This document shows, piece after piece, positions 27,040 to 35,782 of a DNA stretch of 64,000 bases. A model generated the notes under the pieces. It worked only from the letters and a program-made list of their open reading frames with translations. It ran no database searches and was not told where the DNA came from. The position numbers and the translations under genes were made by a program. Position 1 is the stretch's first letter, and every line of letters starts with the position of its first letter. The DNA comes from JAYKGU01 sp035285585 (GTDB taxonomy: Bacteria > Cyanobacteriota > Cyanobacteriia > CAKZMO01), in the NCBI GenBank assembly GCA_035285585.1, contig JAYKGU010000164.1, positions 65,725-129,724 of the forward strand. The letters are read 5' to 3'.

Positions 27040-28251
27040 ATGGGCACAAACCAGATTAGTAACCCGCTGGGAATTCCCGTCATGGCTCAAATTCCGCCTC
27101 GATTTCTGCGATCGCTTCAATATATTGAATGGGTCATACTGGCCGTGCATCTGGTGTCGGGCAGCGCGAACGGCAGCTTTAGCGAGTCAATCGTCAATTC
27201 GCTGGTTATTCTGGCTTTTCTGGGAGTGCTCTTTTGGATGAGTTTAAACCTGCCCATTCAAGGTTCTCCCTGGCGGCAACGGGCGTATGTGTGGGCAGGA
27301 TTGCTGCTGGTTACTTTTGCCCAGGTAATTGGGCTATTTATCACGCTATTTCTGTACCTTTATATTGCCAAAGCCTGTTTTTTGCTCCGGCGTAGAGAGC
27401 TGATTTTTACCACCATTATTGCTGGCGTTTTAGATGTCACTACGCTGCTGATTCTGGTGTCTCAATTAAGCGGTGATGAGGTGGCGATCGCCCCAGCTTC
27501 TATGGGAATAACCTCCCTCATTGCTGACGATCTGGGCGAGTACGTAGCCGTTAGTACTTTTGTGATCATCTTCTGTTTCACCGCCATTTCGGAATACCAG
27601 AATCGCCAGCAGGTAGAAATTCTGGCCCAGCAGGTGGAAACCCTGGCCACCACCCTGGAGCGCACCCGGATCGCCCGCGACATCCACGATTCTCTGGGCC
27701 ACACCCTGACCACGCTGAATGTGCATCTGGCCGTGGCGCTACGGCTCTATCGTCAGGATGGGACGGCGGCCTTTCAGGCGCTCAACACCGCCAAAGGACT
27801 GGCCGATCAGAGCATTGAGGATGTCAACCGCACCCTCCGCACTCTGCGGGAATCGGACTTTGACCTGGCGCAGGCCCTGGTTGGTGTGATGGAGCAGCTC
27901 AAGCTTGCCCAGTCCCTGCGGGTTCACTGGCAGATCGATTTGCCGCCCCTGCCACTGTCCACTCGCTACCAAATTTACTGCATCGTCAAGGAAGGGCTGG
28001 TCAACGTCCAGAAGCACGCCCAGGCCACGGAAGTATGGGTGCAGTGTCAGCGGATCAATGGCGCGATCGCCCTCAAAATTGAAGATAATGGTCGCGGTTT
28101 TGATCCCACGGCCATCCATGCCGGTTTTGGCCTGCAGGGTATGCGGGAGCGGGTGCAAATGCTGGCGGGTGAGCTGGTGATTAACAGCAGCACCAGGGGC
28201 ACCCAACTCCACATCACGCTTCCTTATCGGACTCCGGAAACGGCGTCTTGA
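27040..28251 (+). CDS. Membrane sensor histidine kinase (NarL-type partner)
   Basis: A kinase of about 403 aa. The N-terminal 180 residues hold four to five transmembrane helices with almost no extracellular domain, suggesting membrane-state sensing. The HisKA_3 dimerisation domain follows with its phosphorylatable histidine in ARDIHDSLGH, then an HATPase domain (IVKEGLVNVQKHAQA, DNGRGFDP, GFGLQGMRERV). This layout is that of DesK/LiaS/NarX-like kinases. The start is uncertain: ATG 27040 is used, with ATG 27082 (MAQIPPRFL) and GTG 26989 as alternatives. The response-regulator gene follows after 85 bp. Confidence 0.88.
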   Translation: MGTNQISNPLGIPVMAQIPPRFLRSLQYIEWVILAVHLVSGSANGSFSESIVNSLVILAFLGVLFWMSLNLPIQGSPWRQRAYVWAGLLLVTFAQVIGLFITLFLYLYIAKACFLLRRRELIFTTIIAGVLDVTTLLILVSQLSGDEVAIAPASMGITSLIADDLGEYVAVSTFVIIFCFTAISEYQNRQQVEILAQQVETLATTLERTRIARDIHDSLGHTLTTLNVHLAVALRLYRQDGTAAFQALNTAKGLADQSIEDVNRTLRTLRESDFDLAQALVGVMEQLKLAQSLRVHWQIDLPPLPLSTRYQIYCIVKEGLVNVQKHAQATEVWVQCQRINGAIALKIEDNGRGFDPTAIHAGFGLQGMRERVQMLAGELVINSSTRGTQLHITLPYRTPETAS

Positions 28252-28336
28252 CGGAAATGAAGCCCACAGGTGGGCAGACCCACCCTACAAACTGGTGGGC
28301 AGTGCTCACCCGACGAACTCATTCCAGGACTCCGCT

Positions 28337-28972
28337 ATGATTAAGCTCCTGCTTGCCGATGATCAAGTCCTCTTTCGCCAGGGGCTGGTGACGCTGCTCT
28401 CCATCGAAGCGGATCTGGAGGTGGTGGGGCAGGCCAACCATGGGGAGGAGGCGATCGCCCTGGCGGCTGAGCTGGAGCCAGACGTAATTCTCATGGACGT
28501 GCAAATGCCCGTTTGCAGCGGTGTGGCCGCCACCCGCGAAATTCTGCGCCGCTTCCCCTGGATGCGAATCCTGGTGCTCACCACGTTTGATGAGGATGAG
28601 TACATTTGGGACTGTCTACAGGCGGGTGCCCTGGGCTATTTGCTCAAGCACACCGCCGCCGATCAGTTTGTTGCGGCTATTCGAGCAGTTTACTCCGGCC
28701 ATAGCCACCTGGGGCCAACCATCGCCCCTAAAGTGTTTGCCCATCTGCAGCCCCGCCCATCCCTGCAACCAGAGTCTCTGACCAACCTCAGTAAGCGGGA
28801 GCTGGAAATTCTGGCGCTGATCGGCCAGGGAAAAAATAATCAAGAGATTATGGGGCTGCTGTACTTGAGCGAAGGCACGGTGAAAAACTACGTGACGCGC
28901 ATCCTGAGTCGTCTGGGCCTGCGCGATCGCGTCCAGGCAGCCCTGTGGGCACAGCGAAATTTGCGCCTGTAA
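28337..28972 (+). CDS. NarL/FixJ family response regulator
   Basis: A 211-aa partner of the upstream kinase. The receiver domain carries acidic residues D8-D9, the phosphoacceptor D54 (VILMDVQMP) and the conserved lysine in GYLLKHTA. The C-terminal LuxR-type helix-turn-helix (LSKRELEILALIGQGKNNQE, then GTVKNYVTRIL) binds DNA. ATG 28337 starts MIKLLLADDQ, the normal beginning. The 3' end shows a short direct duplication (TTTGCGCCTGTAA twice), so the stop codon is duplicated just downstream. Targets are unknown; the RTX hydrolase or the nuclease genes flanking the pair are candidates by position only. Confidence 0.92.
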   Translation: MIKLLLADDQVLFRQGLVTLLSIEADLEVVGQANHGEEAIALAAELEPDVILMDVQMPVCSGVAATREILRRFPWMRILVLTTFDEDEYIWDCLQAGALGYLLKHTAADQFVAAIRAVYSGHSHLGPTIAPKVFAHLQPRPSLQPESLTNLSKRELEILALIGQGKNNQEIMGLLYLSEGTVKNYVTRILSRLGLRDRVQAALWAQRNLRL

Positions 28973-29195
28973 TTTGCGCCTGTAAGTTCTATCTCCCGAC
29001 GGATGTTTTACAACCGTTTCAGGATCTACCTCCCAGGCATGGTTAAAGCCGTCTTAACCCGGATAGCGTATCGTCGCAACGGAAGTACCCGCAGAGGTAC
29101 TGTAAACGCTTAGCGGCAAATCGAATGATGGAAGCGGAACAGGGGATCGGTGCCGCGATCCCCAAAAAGCCAAATTTGATCCGAGGAGAATACGT

Positions 29196-31895
29196 ATGAA
29201 GTGGGTTATGCAGGCTTTGAAACGACTGGCGATGGGGCTGGCGATCGCCACCTGGCTGTGGACACTGGGGGGTTGGGCAGCCCAGGCCCAAACGGCGATC
29301 GCCCCCCGTATTCACGACATTCAGGGGGCCAGAACCCAGTCTTCCCTGGCGAGCACCCCAAACGCCAACGTGGCCCAGGTGCCCGGCATTGTCACCGTGG
29401 TGCTGGACAACGGTTTCTACATGCAAGACCCACAACCAGACGGGGATGAGGCCACCTCGGAAGGGATTTTTGTCTTCACCAAAGAGGCTCCTGCGGTGGA
29501 CGGAGCAGCCCTGGCCATTGGCGATGCCGTGCAGGTGAGCGGTCGGGTGGTGGAGTTTATCCCCGGTGGCCCGACTGCCAACAACCTGCCCACTACCCAA
29601 ATTGACGCTTCGGGTAGCGACGCAGTGATCGTGCGGGAATCGAGCGACAATCCTCTGCCGGAGCCGATCGTTCTGGGGCAGGGTGGCCGCGTGCCCCCCG
29701 CCCAAATTATTGATGATGACGGGCTGACGGTGTTTGACCCAGCGTCGGACGGCATCGACTTCTTTGAAAGCCTGGAAGGAATGCGGGTAGAAATTCCCGA
29801 GCCGCTGGTGGTGGAGCCAACCAACCGCTTTGGCGAGTTCATCGTGGTGGGCGATCGCGGAGCCACGGCTTCCCGGCTGGCGCAGACCCAGGGCCTGGTG
29901 GCCGGGGCGGGCGACCTGAACCCGGAGCGCATCTGGATAAAGAACACGATTGGCCGGACGCCGCGAGTGAATGTGGGCGATCGCTTCGTACAGCCCATCG
30001 TTGGCGTCATGGGCTACAGCTTTGGCAACTACAAGGTGTTTACCACCCAGCCCCTCTCTTCGGTGATTGCGGTGGAGCCGCAGCCAGAAACCACTGACCT
30101 GGTGGCTGGAGCCGACACCCTGACCGTCGCCGCCTTTAACGTGGAAAACCTCGATCCAGGGGATGGCGATCGCCTCCAGCAACTGGGCCGGGTGATTGCC
30201 GACAGCCTCAAGGCACCGGACATCCTGGCCCTGTCGGAAATTCAGGACAACGATGGCCCGAAGGAGACGGCGGTAACCGAGGCTGACCAGACCTACCAAG
30301 CCTTGATCAAGGCCATCCAGACGGCGGGTGGCCCCCGCTACGATTTTGCTGATGTCGCGCCCCAGGCCAACCAGGACGGCGGGCAGCCAGGGGGCAACAT
30401 TCGACTGGGATTCCTCTATCAGCCCGATCGGGTCACTCTGGCAGATGCGCCGCGCGGCACAGCGACCCAGGCCGTGGAGGTCGTGCGGGATGGGAATGGC
30501 CCCCGCCTCTCCCTCAACCCAGGCCGTGTTGACCCCACGAATGCCGCCTTCAACGGTGGCCGCAAACCCGTTGCCGCAGAGTTTCGCTTCAACGGCGAGA
30601 AGATTTTCATCGTTGCCAACCACTTCAAGTCCAAGCGGGGAGACGGCGAACTCTTTGGCCGCACCCAGCCACCGGAAGCGGTGACGGAAGCCGTGCGTCT
30701 GCCCCAGGCCACCGTGGTGCATGACTTTGTGGAAGACCTGCTGGCCGCCGACCCCAACGCCAATGTGCTGGTGGTGGGGGATTTGAACGACTTTGAGAAC
30801 TCCAGAACCCTCTCGGTGCTGGCGGGAGATAAGCTGCAAAACCTGGTGGATCTGCTGCCGGAGCGCGATCGCTACACCCTGCTATTCCAGGGCAACCTGC
30901 AGGCCTTTGACCATATCCTGGTGAGCCAGCACCCGCTGTTCGAGGCGGATCCGGCGCTGGATATCGTGCATCTCAATGCGGGCTTCGCCAATGGCGTGAG
31001 TGACCACGATCCGCTGCTGGTGAAGCTGCGGTTTCCGGCCTCAGCCAGTCCGCGTCCCGTAAGTCCCGCCCCTGTAAATCCCGCCCCTGTAAATCCCGCC
31101 CCGGTGAATCCCGCCCCGGTGAATCCCGCTCCTGTGAATCCCGTTAATCCCACAACTCCCATTAGCCCTGAGAAGCCTGCTGGTTCCACTCTATTCGAGT
31201 CGATCTTCCCCGACCTGTCAGGTCCGGCCCTGATGAATCAGCTCGCCCGCACCTACGCCCCCATCCGCACCCTGGGCTACAACGACGGCAGAGACTATCT
31301 CTATGGCGTTGTCGAAAACCAGAATGGGGTCGTGACGGGTGTCTACACCGGCTACCAGATCCAGCTCAATCCGGGAGCTGAACCCCGTATGGATGTATTC
31401 GCCAAGGGCCTCAATGCCGAACATGTCTGGCCCCAGAGCAAGGGCGCAAAAGGGCCGGCCAAAAGTGACCTGCACCACCTGTTTCCCGCCCGAATTCGGG
31501 TGAACGGCACGCGGGGCAACAATCCCTTTGAAGACATCCCCGATGAGCAGACCGATCGCTGGTTTTTGGGACTCGATGAGCTGCGATCGCGCCCGACCAG
31601 CAACATCGACGACTATAGCGAGTTTGACCCCGGCAAGTTTGAGCCACGGGAGGTGAAGAAGGGGGATGTGGCCCGTGCCATGTTCTACTTCTACACCGTT
31701 TACAAATCCCAGGCTGACGCGGTCGACAGCAACTTCTTTCCCGGCCAGCGAGCCGTCCTCTGCCGCTGGCATGCTCAAGATCCAGCCGATGCCCTGGAGG
31801 TGGCCCGCAGTCATGCGATCGCCCAGTCACAGCAGGGCAACGAGAATCCGTTTATCCTCGACCCAACCCTAGCGAGCCGCACCTACTGCCAGTAA
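29196..31895 (+). CDS. Secreted double nuclease: ExeM/NucH-type fused to endonuclease I
   Basis: An 899-aa extracellular nuclease. Residues 1-31 are a signal peptide ending AAQAQ. Residues about 45-150 form the OB-fold seen in ExeM/YhcR nucleases (VPGIVTVVLDNGFYMQDP). Residues about 305-615 are an endonuclease/exonuclease/phosphatase domain with FNVENL, SEIQDND, NHFKSKRGD, GDLNDFE and SDHDPL, all catalytic motifs intact. A PAPVN-repeat linker (about 625-655) joins an endonuclease I (EndA) domain with its His-Me finger AEHVWPQS and KSDLHHLFP. Roles in DNA scavenging for phosphate, biofilm turnover or defence against foreign DNA are plausible. GAGGAG precedes ATG 29196; a terminator follows. 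Confidence 0.92.
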   Translation: MKWVMQALKRLAMGLAIATWLWTLGGWAAQAQTAIAPRIHDIQGARTQSSLASTPNANVAQVPGIVTVVLDNGFYMQDPQPDGDEATSEGIFVFTKEAPAVDGAALAIGDAVQVSGRVVEFIPGGPTANNLPTTQIDASGSDAVIVRESSDNPLPEPIVLGQGGRVPPAQIIDDDGLTVFDPASDGIDFFESLEGMRVEIPEPLVVEPTNRFGEFIVVGDRGATASRLAQTQGLVAGAGDLNPERIWIKNTIGRTPRVNVGDRFVQPIVGVMGYSFGNYKVFTTQPLSSVIAVEPQPETTDLVAGADTLTVAAFNVENLDPGDGDRLQQLGRVIADSLKAPDILALSEIQDNDGPKETAVTEADQTYQALIKAIQTAGGPRYDFADVAPQANQDGGQPGGNIRLGFLYQPDRVTLADAPRGTATQAVEVVRDGNGPRLSLNPGRVDPTNAAFNGGRKPVAAEFRFNGEKIFIVANHFKSKRGDGELFGRTQPPEAVTEAVRLPQATVVHDFVEDLLAADPNANVLVVGDLNDFENSRTLSVLAGDKLQNLVDLLPERDRYTLLFQGNLQAFDHILVSQHPLFEADPALDIVHLNAGFANGVSDHDPLLVKLRFPASASPRPVSPAPVNPAPVNPAPVNPAPVNPAPVNPVNPTTPISPEKPAGSTLFESIFPDLSGPALMNQLARTYAPIRTLGYNDGRDYLYGVVENQNGVVTGVYTGYQIQLNPGAEPRMDVFAKGLNAEHVWPQSKGAKGPAKSDLHHLFPARIRVNGTRGNNPFEDIPDEQTDRWFLGLDELRSRPTSNIDDYSEFDPGKFEPREVKKGDVARAMFYFYTVYKSQADAVDSNFFPGQRAVLCRWHAQDPADALEVARSHAIAQSQQGNENPFILDPTLASRTYCQ

Positions 31896-31908
31896 CGCCC
31901 CTCGAGAT

Positions 31909-31943
31909 AGCCCCTTTCCTGCTTCGGGTGGAAAGGGGCTTTG
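31909..31943 (+). terminator. Rho-independent terminator after nuclease gene
   Basis: An 11-bp stem AGCCCCTTTCC / GGAAAGGGGCT with loop TGCTTCGGGT, followed by a short T run. Confidence 0.75.
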
Positions 31944-31986
31944 AAACGAGTCCGTTCAGACTCCTTTTCTCCTTTGATGGGCTACT

Positions 31987-32108
31987 GAGGTGATTTCTTA
32001 GGATGAAACTACCAGTCCACGGTGCGTTACGCTTCGCTTTAGCGATAGCCATGCCCTTGGGCTATACGGCAACCTACAGGCGGTATGGTCTTTCCTGGAA
32101 ATCGCCTA
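31987..32108. repeat. Dispersed repeat, copy A (other copy inverted near 61.2 kb)
   Basis: This ~120-bp stretch matches the reverse complement of 61144-61240 almost throughout. Common blocks include TTTCTTAGGATGAAA, CCACGGTGCGTTACGCTTCG and CTTTCCTGGAAATCGCC. Copy A has about 24 extra bases in the middle. It contains TAACGCACC-type palindromic blocks but no ORF. The rest of the gap to 32344 holds CCCCTC/GAGGGG-rich blocks of the kind frequent in cyanobacterial intergenic DNA, and no gene. Confidence 0.7.
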
Positions 32109-32344
32109 AGTACACATAAGTCCTGAACCCCTTGCTGTTCGGGCTTTTCCCGCAAACCCCAACCCCATCTACCAGAGCGGGGGAAGGGGAGCCAGAAAGC
32201 CTTGTCTTACCTCCCCCTCGCCCATTTTTGGGAGAGGGGGATTGAGGGGGTGAGGGTCAAGATGTGTGTACGTAGTAGCCCCAAGGAGAAGGGGATGAGG
32301 GCAGTTCAGGCTCCCGGTCAAGCCTGAGTAGTTACAAAATCTCC

Positions 32345-32665
32345 CTAGTAGGCTTTGCCCCGATACCGTCTTTCGTACTTGGTCTGTGGTGGCTGGGGAA
32401 CTGGCTCATTGCTACCAGGGGCATAAACCGCTCCCCGATACCGGGGCTGGGTTGAGGATGCCTGAAGCGGCTTGCGGGCAGAGCCGGTGTCCACCAGTTC
32501 CCCGCCCTCGTAGGTTACTTGATTTTGCAAAATCAAGGCGCGCAGATTGTTCCAGGTTTGGTTAGGATGGGTTGTGAGCCACTGTTGACTGAGTTGCTGA
32601 GCGACCCGATCCGGTAGTTGAAACCGCCACATTAACGTAAGCCGAAGATCCAGTTGTTCTGTCAT
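32345..32665 (-). CDS. Small protein with C-terminal YRGKAY motifs, copy 1
   Basis: A 106-aa protein, paralogous to the gene upstream (32828-33148). The N-terminal 60 residues (LTLMWRFQLPDRVAQQLSQQ, TWNNLRALIL) are helical. The tail carries two Y-R-G-x-x-Y motifs (PRYRGAVY, RRYRGKAY), reminiscent of the short YRG motif of cyanobacterial DUF4278 proteins. ATG 32665 is chosen because it aligns with the paralogue's start; an upstream start at 32695 would add ten residues. Function unknown. Confidence 0.68.
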   Translation of the reverse strand: MTEQLDLRLTLMWRFQLPDRVAQQLSQQWLTTHPNQTWNNLRALILQNQVTYEGGELVDTGSARKPLQASSTQPRYRGAVYAPGSNEPVPQPPQTKYERRYRGKAY

Positions 32666-32827
32666 AACCTTTGCCACAACTACTGACACTTTCAATTGTT
32701 CCTATTGAGAGAGCCAGTGGGGGCGACCTGGCGGCAACTTTATTGTTTTTTTAGAGGAAATTGCGGTTGTGTATGTAGCTGGTAAAGCTTAAGGCGTTAT
32801 CTGGAAAAAGAATTAAGACCCAAGGCA

Positions 32828-33148
32828 TCAGTAGGCTTTGCCCCGGTACCTTCTGACGTACTTGGGCGGCAAGGGTGGCTGCGGGAAATCCCCACCGCTG
32901 AGGGGATAGGCCCTGCCTCGGTACTTGATCTCAGTTGATGGTTCCTGAAAAGAGTTGAGGGTAGCGCTGGTATCAATCAGTTCCCCATTCCAATAAGTGA
33001 CTTGATCCTGCAGAATCAGCGATCGCAGGTCACTCCAGGTACGTCCGGGATGGGTGGCCAGCCACTTCTGGCTGAGCTGCTCGGCGGTCTGGTCACTGAT
33101 TTGGAACCGCATCATCAACGTGATTCTGAGATCCAGTCGATCCTTCAT
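32828..33148 (-). CDS. Small protein with C-terminal YRGKAY motifs, copy 2
   Basis: A 106-aa paralogue of the downstream gene, with the same layout: a helical N-terminus (RITLMMRFQISDQTAEQLSQ), the shared block SLILQDQVTYWNGELIDT, and two tail motifs (KYRGRAY, RRYRGKAY). The pair arose by tandem duplication, and the copies are separated by 162 bp without a gene. Function unknown. Confidence 0.68.
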   Translation of the reverse strand: MKDRLDLRITLMMRFQISDQTAEQLSQKWLATHPGRTWSDLRSLILQDQVTYWNGELIDTSATLNSFQEPSTEIKYRGRAYPLSGGDFPQPPLPPKYVRRYRGKAY

Positions 33149-33397
33149 GGTCGTGTTACTAGGTGCTACTGGGTGCTGTCGGTTCTTAGCTCCAATTGTT
33201 GACGCTTGATGAAGGGCTGTCAGCGGTTTGTTCGTAGCTTTATTAACTTCTTTGAAGAAATCTCGGTTTTATGTGCGGTAAATATGGGTTTTCTCGGAAA
33301 AAAAACTTCCATTTTGCCGCCACGAAGAAGTGATGAATTAGGGTCAGCCGTAGTCGGCGGAGACACTGTCCACTAGCCCTAAGTTTGTGCTATTTGA

Positions 33398-35680
33398 TTA
33401 AAGGCCAAGCAACCCGGCAATCAGCGGCAGCAGCCGGTTCACCGCCTGCACAAATTTCGTCGCGTCCGGCAGGGTCTTGGCCATGCGGTTGAGGGTGCGG
33501 CTGGCCCTGGCGAGGACGGATTGGCGGGCTTCGGGTTCGTCGGACTGGGCGGCAGTGGCGATCGCCCCCACCGCTTCTTCGGCATCGGGCTTTTCTTCGG
33601 CGGGCAGGTTGGGGTCGGTTTGGATGGCCTCCAGCAGTTCCGTGAGGTAGGCTTTGAGGTCGTTACCCGCTGCGGTCGGAGGAATCTGGTTGAGGGCGTT
33701 GGTGACGGTGCCGCTGATGTCTCCCAGGTTGAGGGCAGCACCGCTGGCGGTGAAGTCGCCGCCCACGTTGCCAATTTTGATATTGCGGCTGGAGTCGGAA
33801 CTGTTGGTCATGGCTTTGCTCTCCGAATGGCTAGTTGAAAGACTTTCTGATGCGCTTTTTGCCAGACTGTCGGACTGGCTATGGGACTGGCTATCGACAG
33901 TATTCGTATTGGCATTGGTAATCGTCAGATTCGACAACACGCTGCCCAAATTGCTCACGGTGGTCAAAGTAATCGCCTTGAGATCATCGGCATGACGCCG
34001 CTCCGCCTCCAGCAGCGCCGCCGCTTTGGCCGCCTCCAGCCTGGCGGTGTAAACCTCATCCCAGGTGCGCTCAATTTGCCCTTTGTCTGCATCCTCCGGC
34101 ACGTCCAGGGTCACTTGCACGTCGTTGCCCACTTTTTCAATGGAGCGAATCGAGTCGGGGGAAATCGCCGGATTATCGTCCATCAACCGCTCAAAGGCGG
34201 CCCGAAAGGCGTCTGCATTCACCCCATCCCGTAGTAAAAGCTGCACCGTGGTCATGATTTTGCGATACAGCCTGGCAAAGTCCCCCGGCTGAAACACTTT
34301 CTCCGGGTCGTGGGGACGGCGTTCGCGACTGCCGCGGGCGTTGGCCTGCTCCAGCAGAAAGACGAACTGGCAGTCCACGTGATCCAGGACGGTAGTGTGA
34401 TCAATGTTCCAACCCTGCAAGCAGGCTCCCGTCAGGTAGGCGTGGGTGAAGTCAGCGTCGATGCAGAGGGTTTCTGTGAGGTTGGCAGCTTTGAGGTTGG
34501 CGGCCTGGAGAGTCGCGCCACTGAGGTCGGCCCATTTGAAGTTGGCCCCCTCCAGGTTGGCACCGCTGAGGTTGGCCCCCCGCAGGTCGGCGTCGATGTA
34601 GGACTGCCGGTAGCCGTTGAGGGTGGTCAGGAGCTTCAGCACGTTGAGGTCGGCAAGGATGGTGTCGCCGGGGCGAGCGCGATCGAGCTTGAGGGCGTCT
34701 TTGAAGCAGGTGCGGGTGAGGGTGGCGGCGCGGAAGTTGGTGCTTTTGAGCTGAGCGTGGCTGAAGTTGGCGTCAGTGAGATCGGCTTTGTAGAAGGAGG
34801 TGCCGCCCAGGGCACCAAAGGCTAAGCCAAAGCTGCGGATCACAAAGAATTTAGGATCGCCCCTGAGCGCTCGTCTCGCGGAATAGATGCCCAAAGCAAA
34901 GGACAAGACTGCGAATGCGAATGCGACTGCGAATGCGACTGCGAATGCGACTGCGCCTGCGACTGCGCCTGCGCCTGCGACTGCGACTGCGCCTGCGACT
35001 GCGCCTGCGACTGCGACTGCGACTGCGACTGCGACTGCGACTGCGCCTGCGACTGCGCCTGCGACTGCGCCTGCGACTGCGACTGCTAATGCGACTGCGC
35101 CTGCGACTGCGCCTGCGAATGCGACTGCGACTGCGACTGCGCCTGCGACTGCGCCTGCGACTGCGCCTGCGAATGCGACTGCGACTGCGACTGCTAATGC
35201 GACTGCGACTGCGCCTGCGCCTGCGACTGCGACAATAAGAACTATAGTACTAATTGCGCGAGTTGTAAAGCCTTGCCGAGCAATTGCAATGGGTGTAGCC
35301 AGAATTGCAATTATCAAAAAGACGGTCACCACGATTCCCGGAGTATATCCAGCAACATCCGTAACTTCAGCGCTGAAGAAGTAGCTCACTAGAATGGCCA
35401 CAAAAAAGACGTTGAGGAGTGCTGCAACAGCATTCAACAATATTGACAGCAGTACCGAAAGGATGAATTGGATAATGACCCATCGCCTTTGCAGCCCCGC
35501 CTTCGCGCCGCTAAAGTTCACCCCCGTCAGCGTCGCCCCGGCAAAGTTCGCCCCGCGAATATCCGCCCCGCTCAGGTTGGCTCCGCTCAGGTTTTGTCCC
35601 TTGAAGTTGCCACCGCGCAGGTTTGCGCCGCTGAAATCGCGTTCTCCTTGGGCATAGCGGGTGAGGAGGGAGGGGGGCAT
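33398..35680 (-). CDS. Membrane pentapeptide-repeat protein with hypervariable Ala/Val region
   Basis: A protein of about 760 aa. In order: a short pentapeptide block (about 10-55, FSGANLRGGNFKGQNL); a hydrophobic region (about 60-270) starting with two to three ordinary transmembrane helices and continuing into a long Ala/Val/Gly/Phe array; a second pentapeptide block (about 300-430, ADLRGANLSGANLEGANF); a conserved cyanobacterial module (RRPHDPEKVFQPGDFARLYR); a Ser-rich stretch; and a helical C-terminus with NVGGDFTASGAALNLGDISG. ATG 35680 is chosen because GGAGGG-rich sequence precedes it and upstream sequence is tandem-repeat DNA, although the frame stays open to 36178. The function is unknown; the C-terminal layout recalls effector-associated modules of bacterial conflict proteins (inference). 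Confidence 0.82.
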   Translation of the reverse strand: MPPSLLTRYAQGERDFSGANLRGGNFKGQNLSGANLSGADIRGANFAGATLTGVNFSGAKAGLQRRWVIIQFILSVLLSILLNAVAALLNVFFVAILVSYFFSAEVTDVAGYTPGIVVTVFLIIAILATPIAIARQGFTTRAISTIVLIVAVAGAGAVAVALAVAVAVAFAGAVAGAVAGAVAVAVAFAGAVAGAVALAVAVAGAVAGAVAGAVAVAVAVAVAVAGAVAGAVAVAGAGAVAGAVAFAVAFAVAFAFAVLSFALGIYSARRALRGDPKFFVIRSFGLAFGALGGTSFYKADLTDANFSHAQLKSTNFRAATLTRTCFKDALKLDRARPGDTILADLNVLKLLTTLNGYRQSYIDADLRGANLSGANLEGANFKWADLSGATLQAANLKAANLTETLCIDADFTHAYLTGACLQGWNIDHTTVLDHVDCQFVFLLEQANARGSRERRPHDPEKVFQPGDFARLYRKIMTTVQLLLRDGVNADAFRAAFERLMDDNPAISPDSIRSIEKVGNDVQVTLDVPEDADKGQIERTWDEVYTARLEAAKAAALLEAERRHADDLKAITLTTVSNLGSVLSNLTITNANTNTVDSQSHSQSDSLAKSASESLSTSHSESKAMTNSSDSSRNIKIGNVGGDFTASGAALNLGDISGTVTNALNQIPPTAAGNDLKAYLTELLEAIQTDPNLPAEEKPDAEEAVGAIATAAQSDEPEARQSVLARASRTLNRMAKTLPDATKFVQAVNRLLPLIAGLLGL
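34905..35235. repeat. Hexanucleotide microsatellite inside the pentapeptide gene
   Basis: About 330 bp of imperfect 6-bp units (TGCGAC, TGCGCC, TGCGAA, TGCTAA on the plus strand), which read as Val/Ala/Gly/Phe-Ala on the coding minus strand. Unit length keeps the frame whatever the copy number, so length should vary between strains. Confidence 0.92.
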
Positions 35681-35782
35681 GGGATTTTGGATTGGGGATT
35701 TTGGATTGGGGATTTTGGAGGGGTGACCAGCATCCCGTAGGGGCGATGCATTCGGTAGGGACGTTGTCGTCAGATGCAAAAG

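Noticed and set aside
29043..30839. 598-codon open frame on the minus strand
   Set aside because: It is antisense to the well-supported nuclease gene, its translation has no domain or family character (Gly/His/Gln-rich), and it follows from the GC-rich codon bias of the real gene.
34887..35384. 165-codon plus-strand ORF made of Ala/Thr repeats
   Set aside because: It is the complement of the hexamer satellite; the minus strand continues into clearly conserved pentapeptide domains on both sides.
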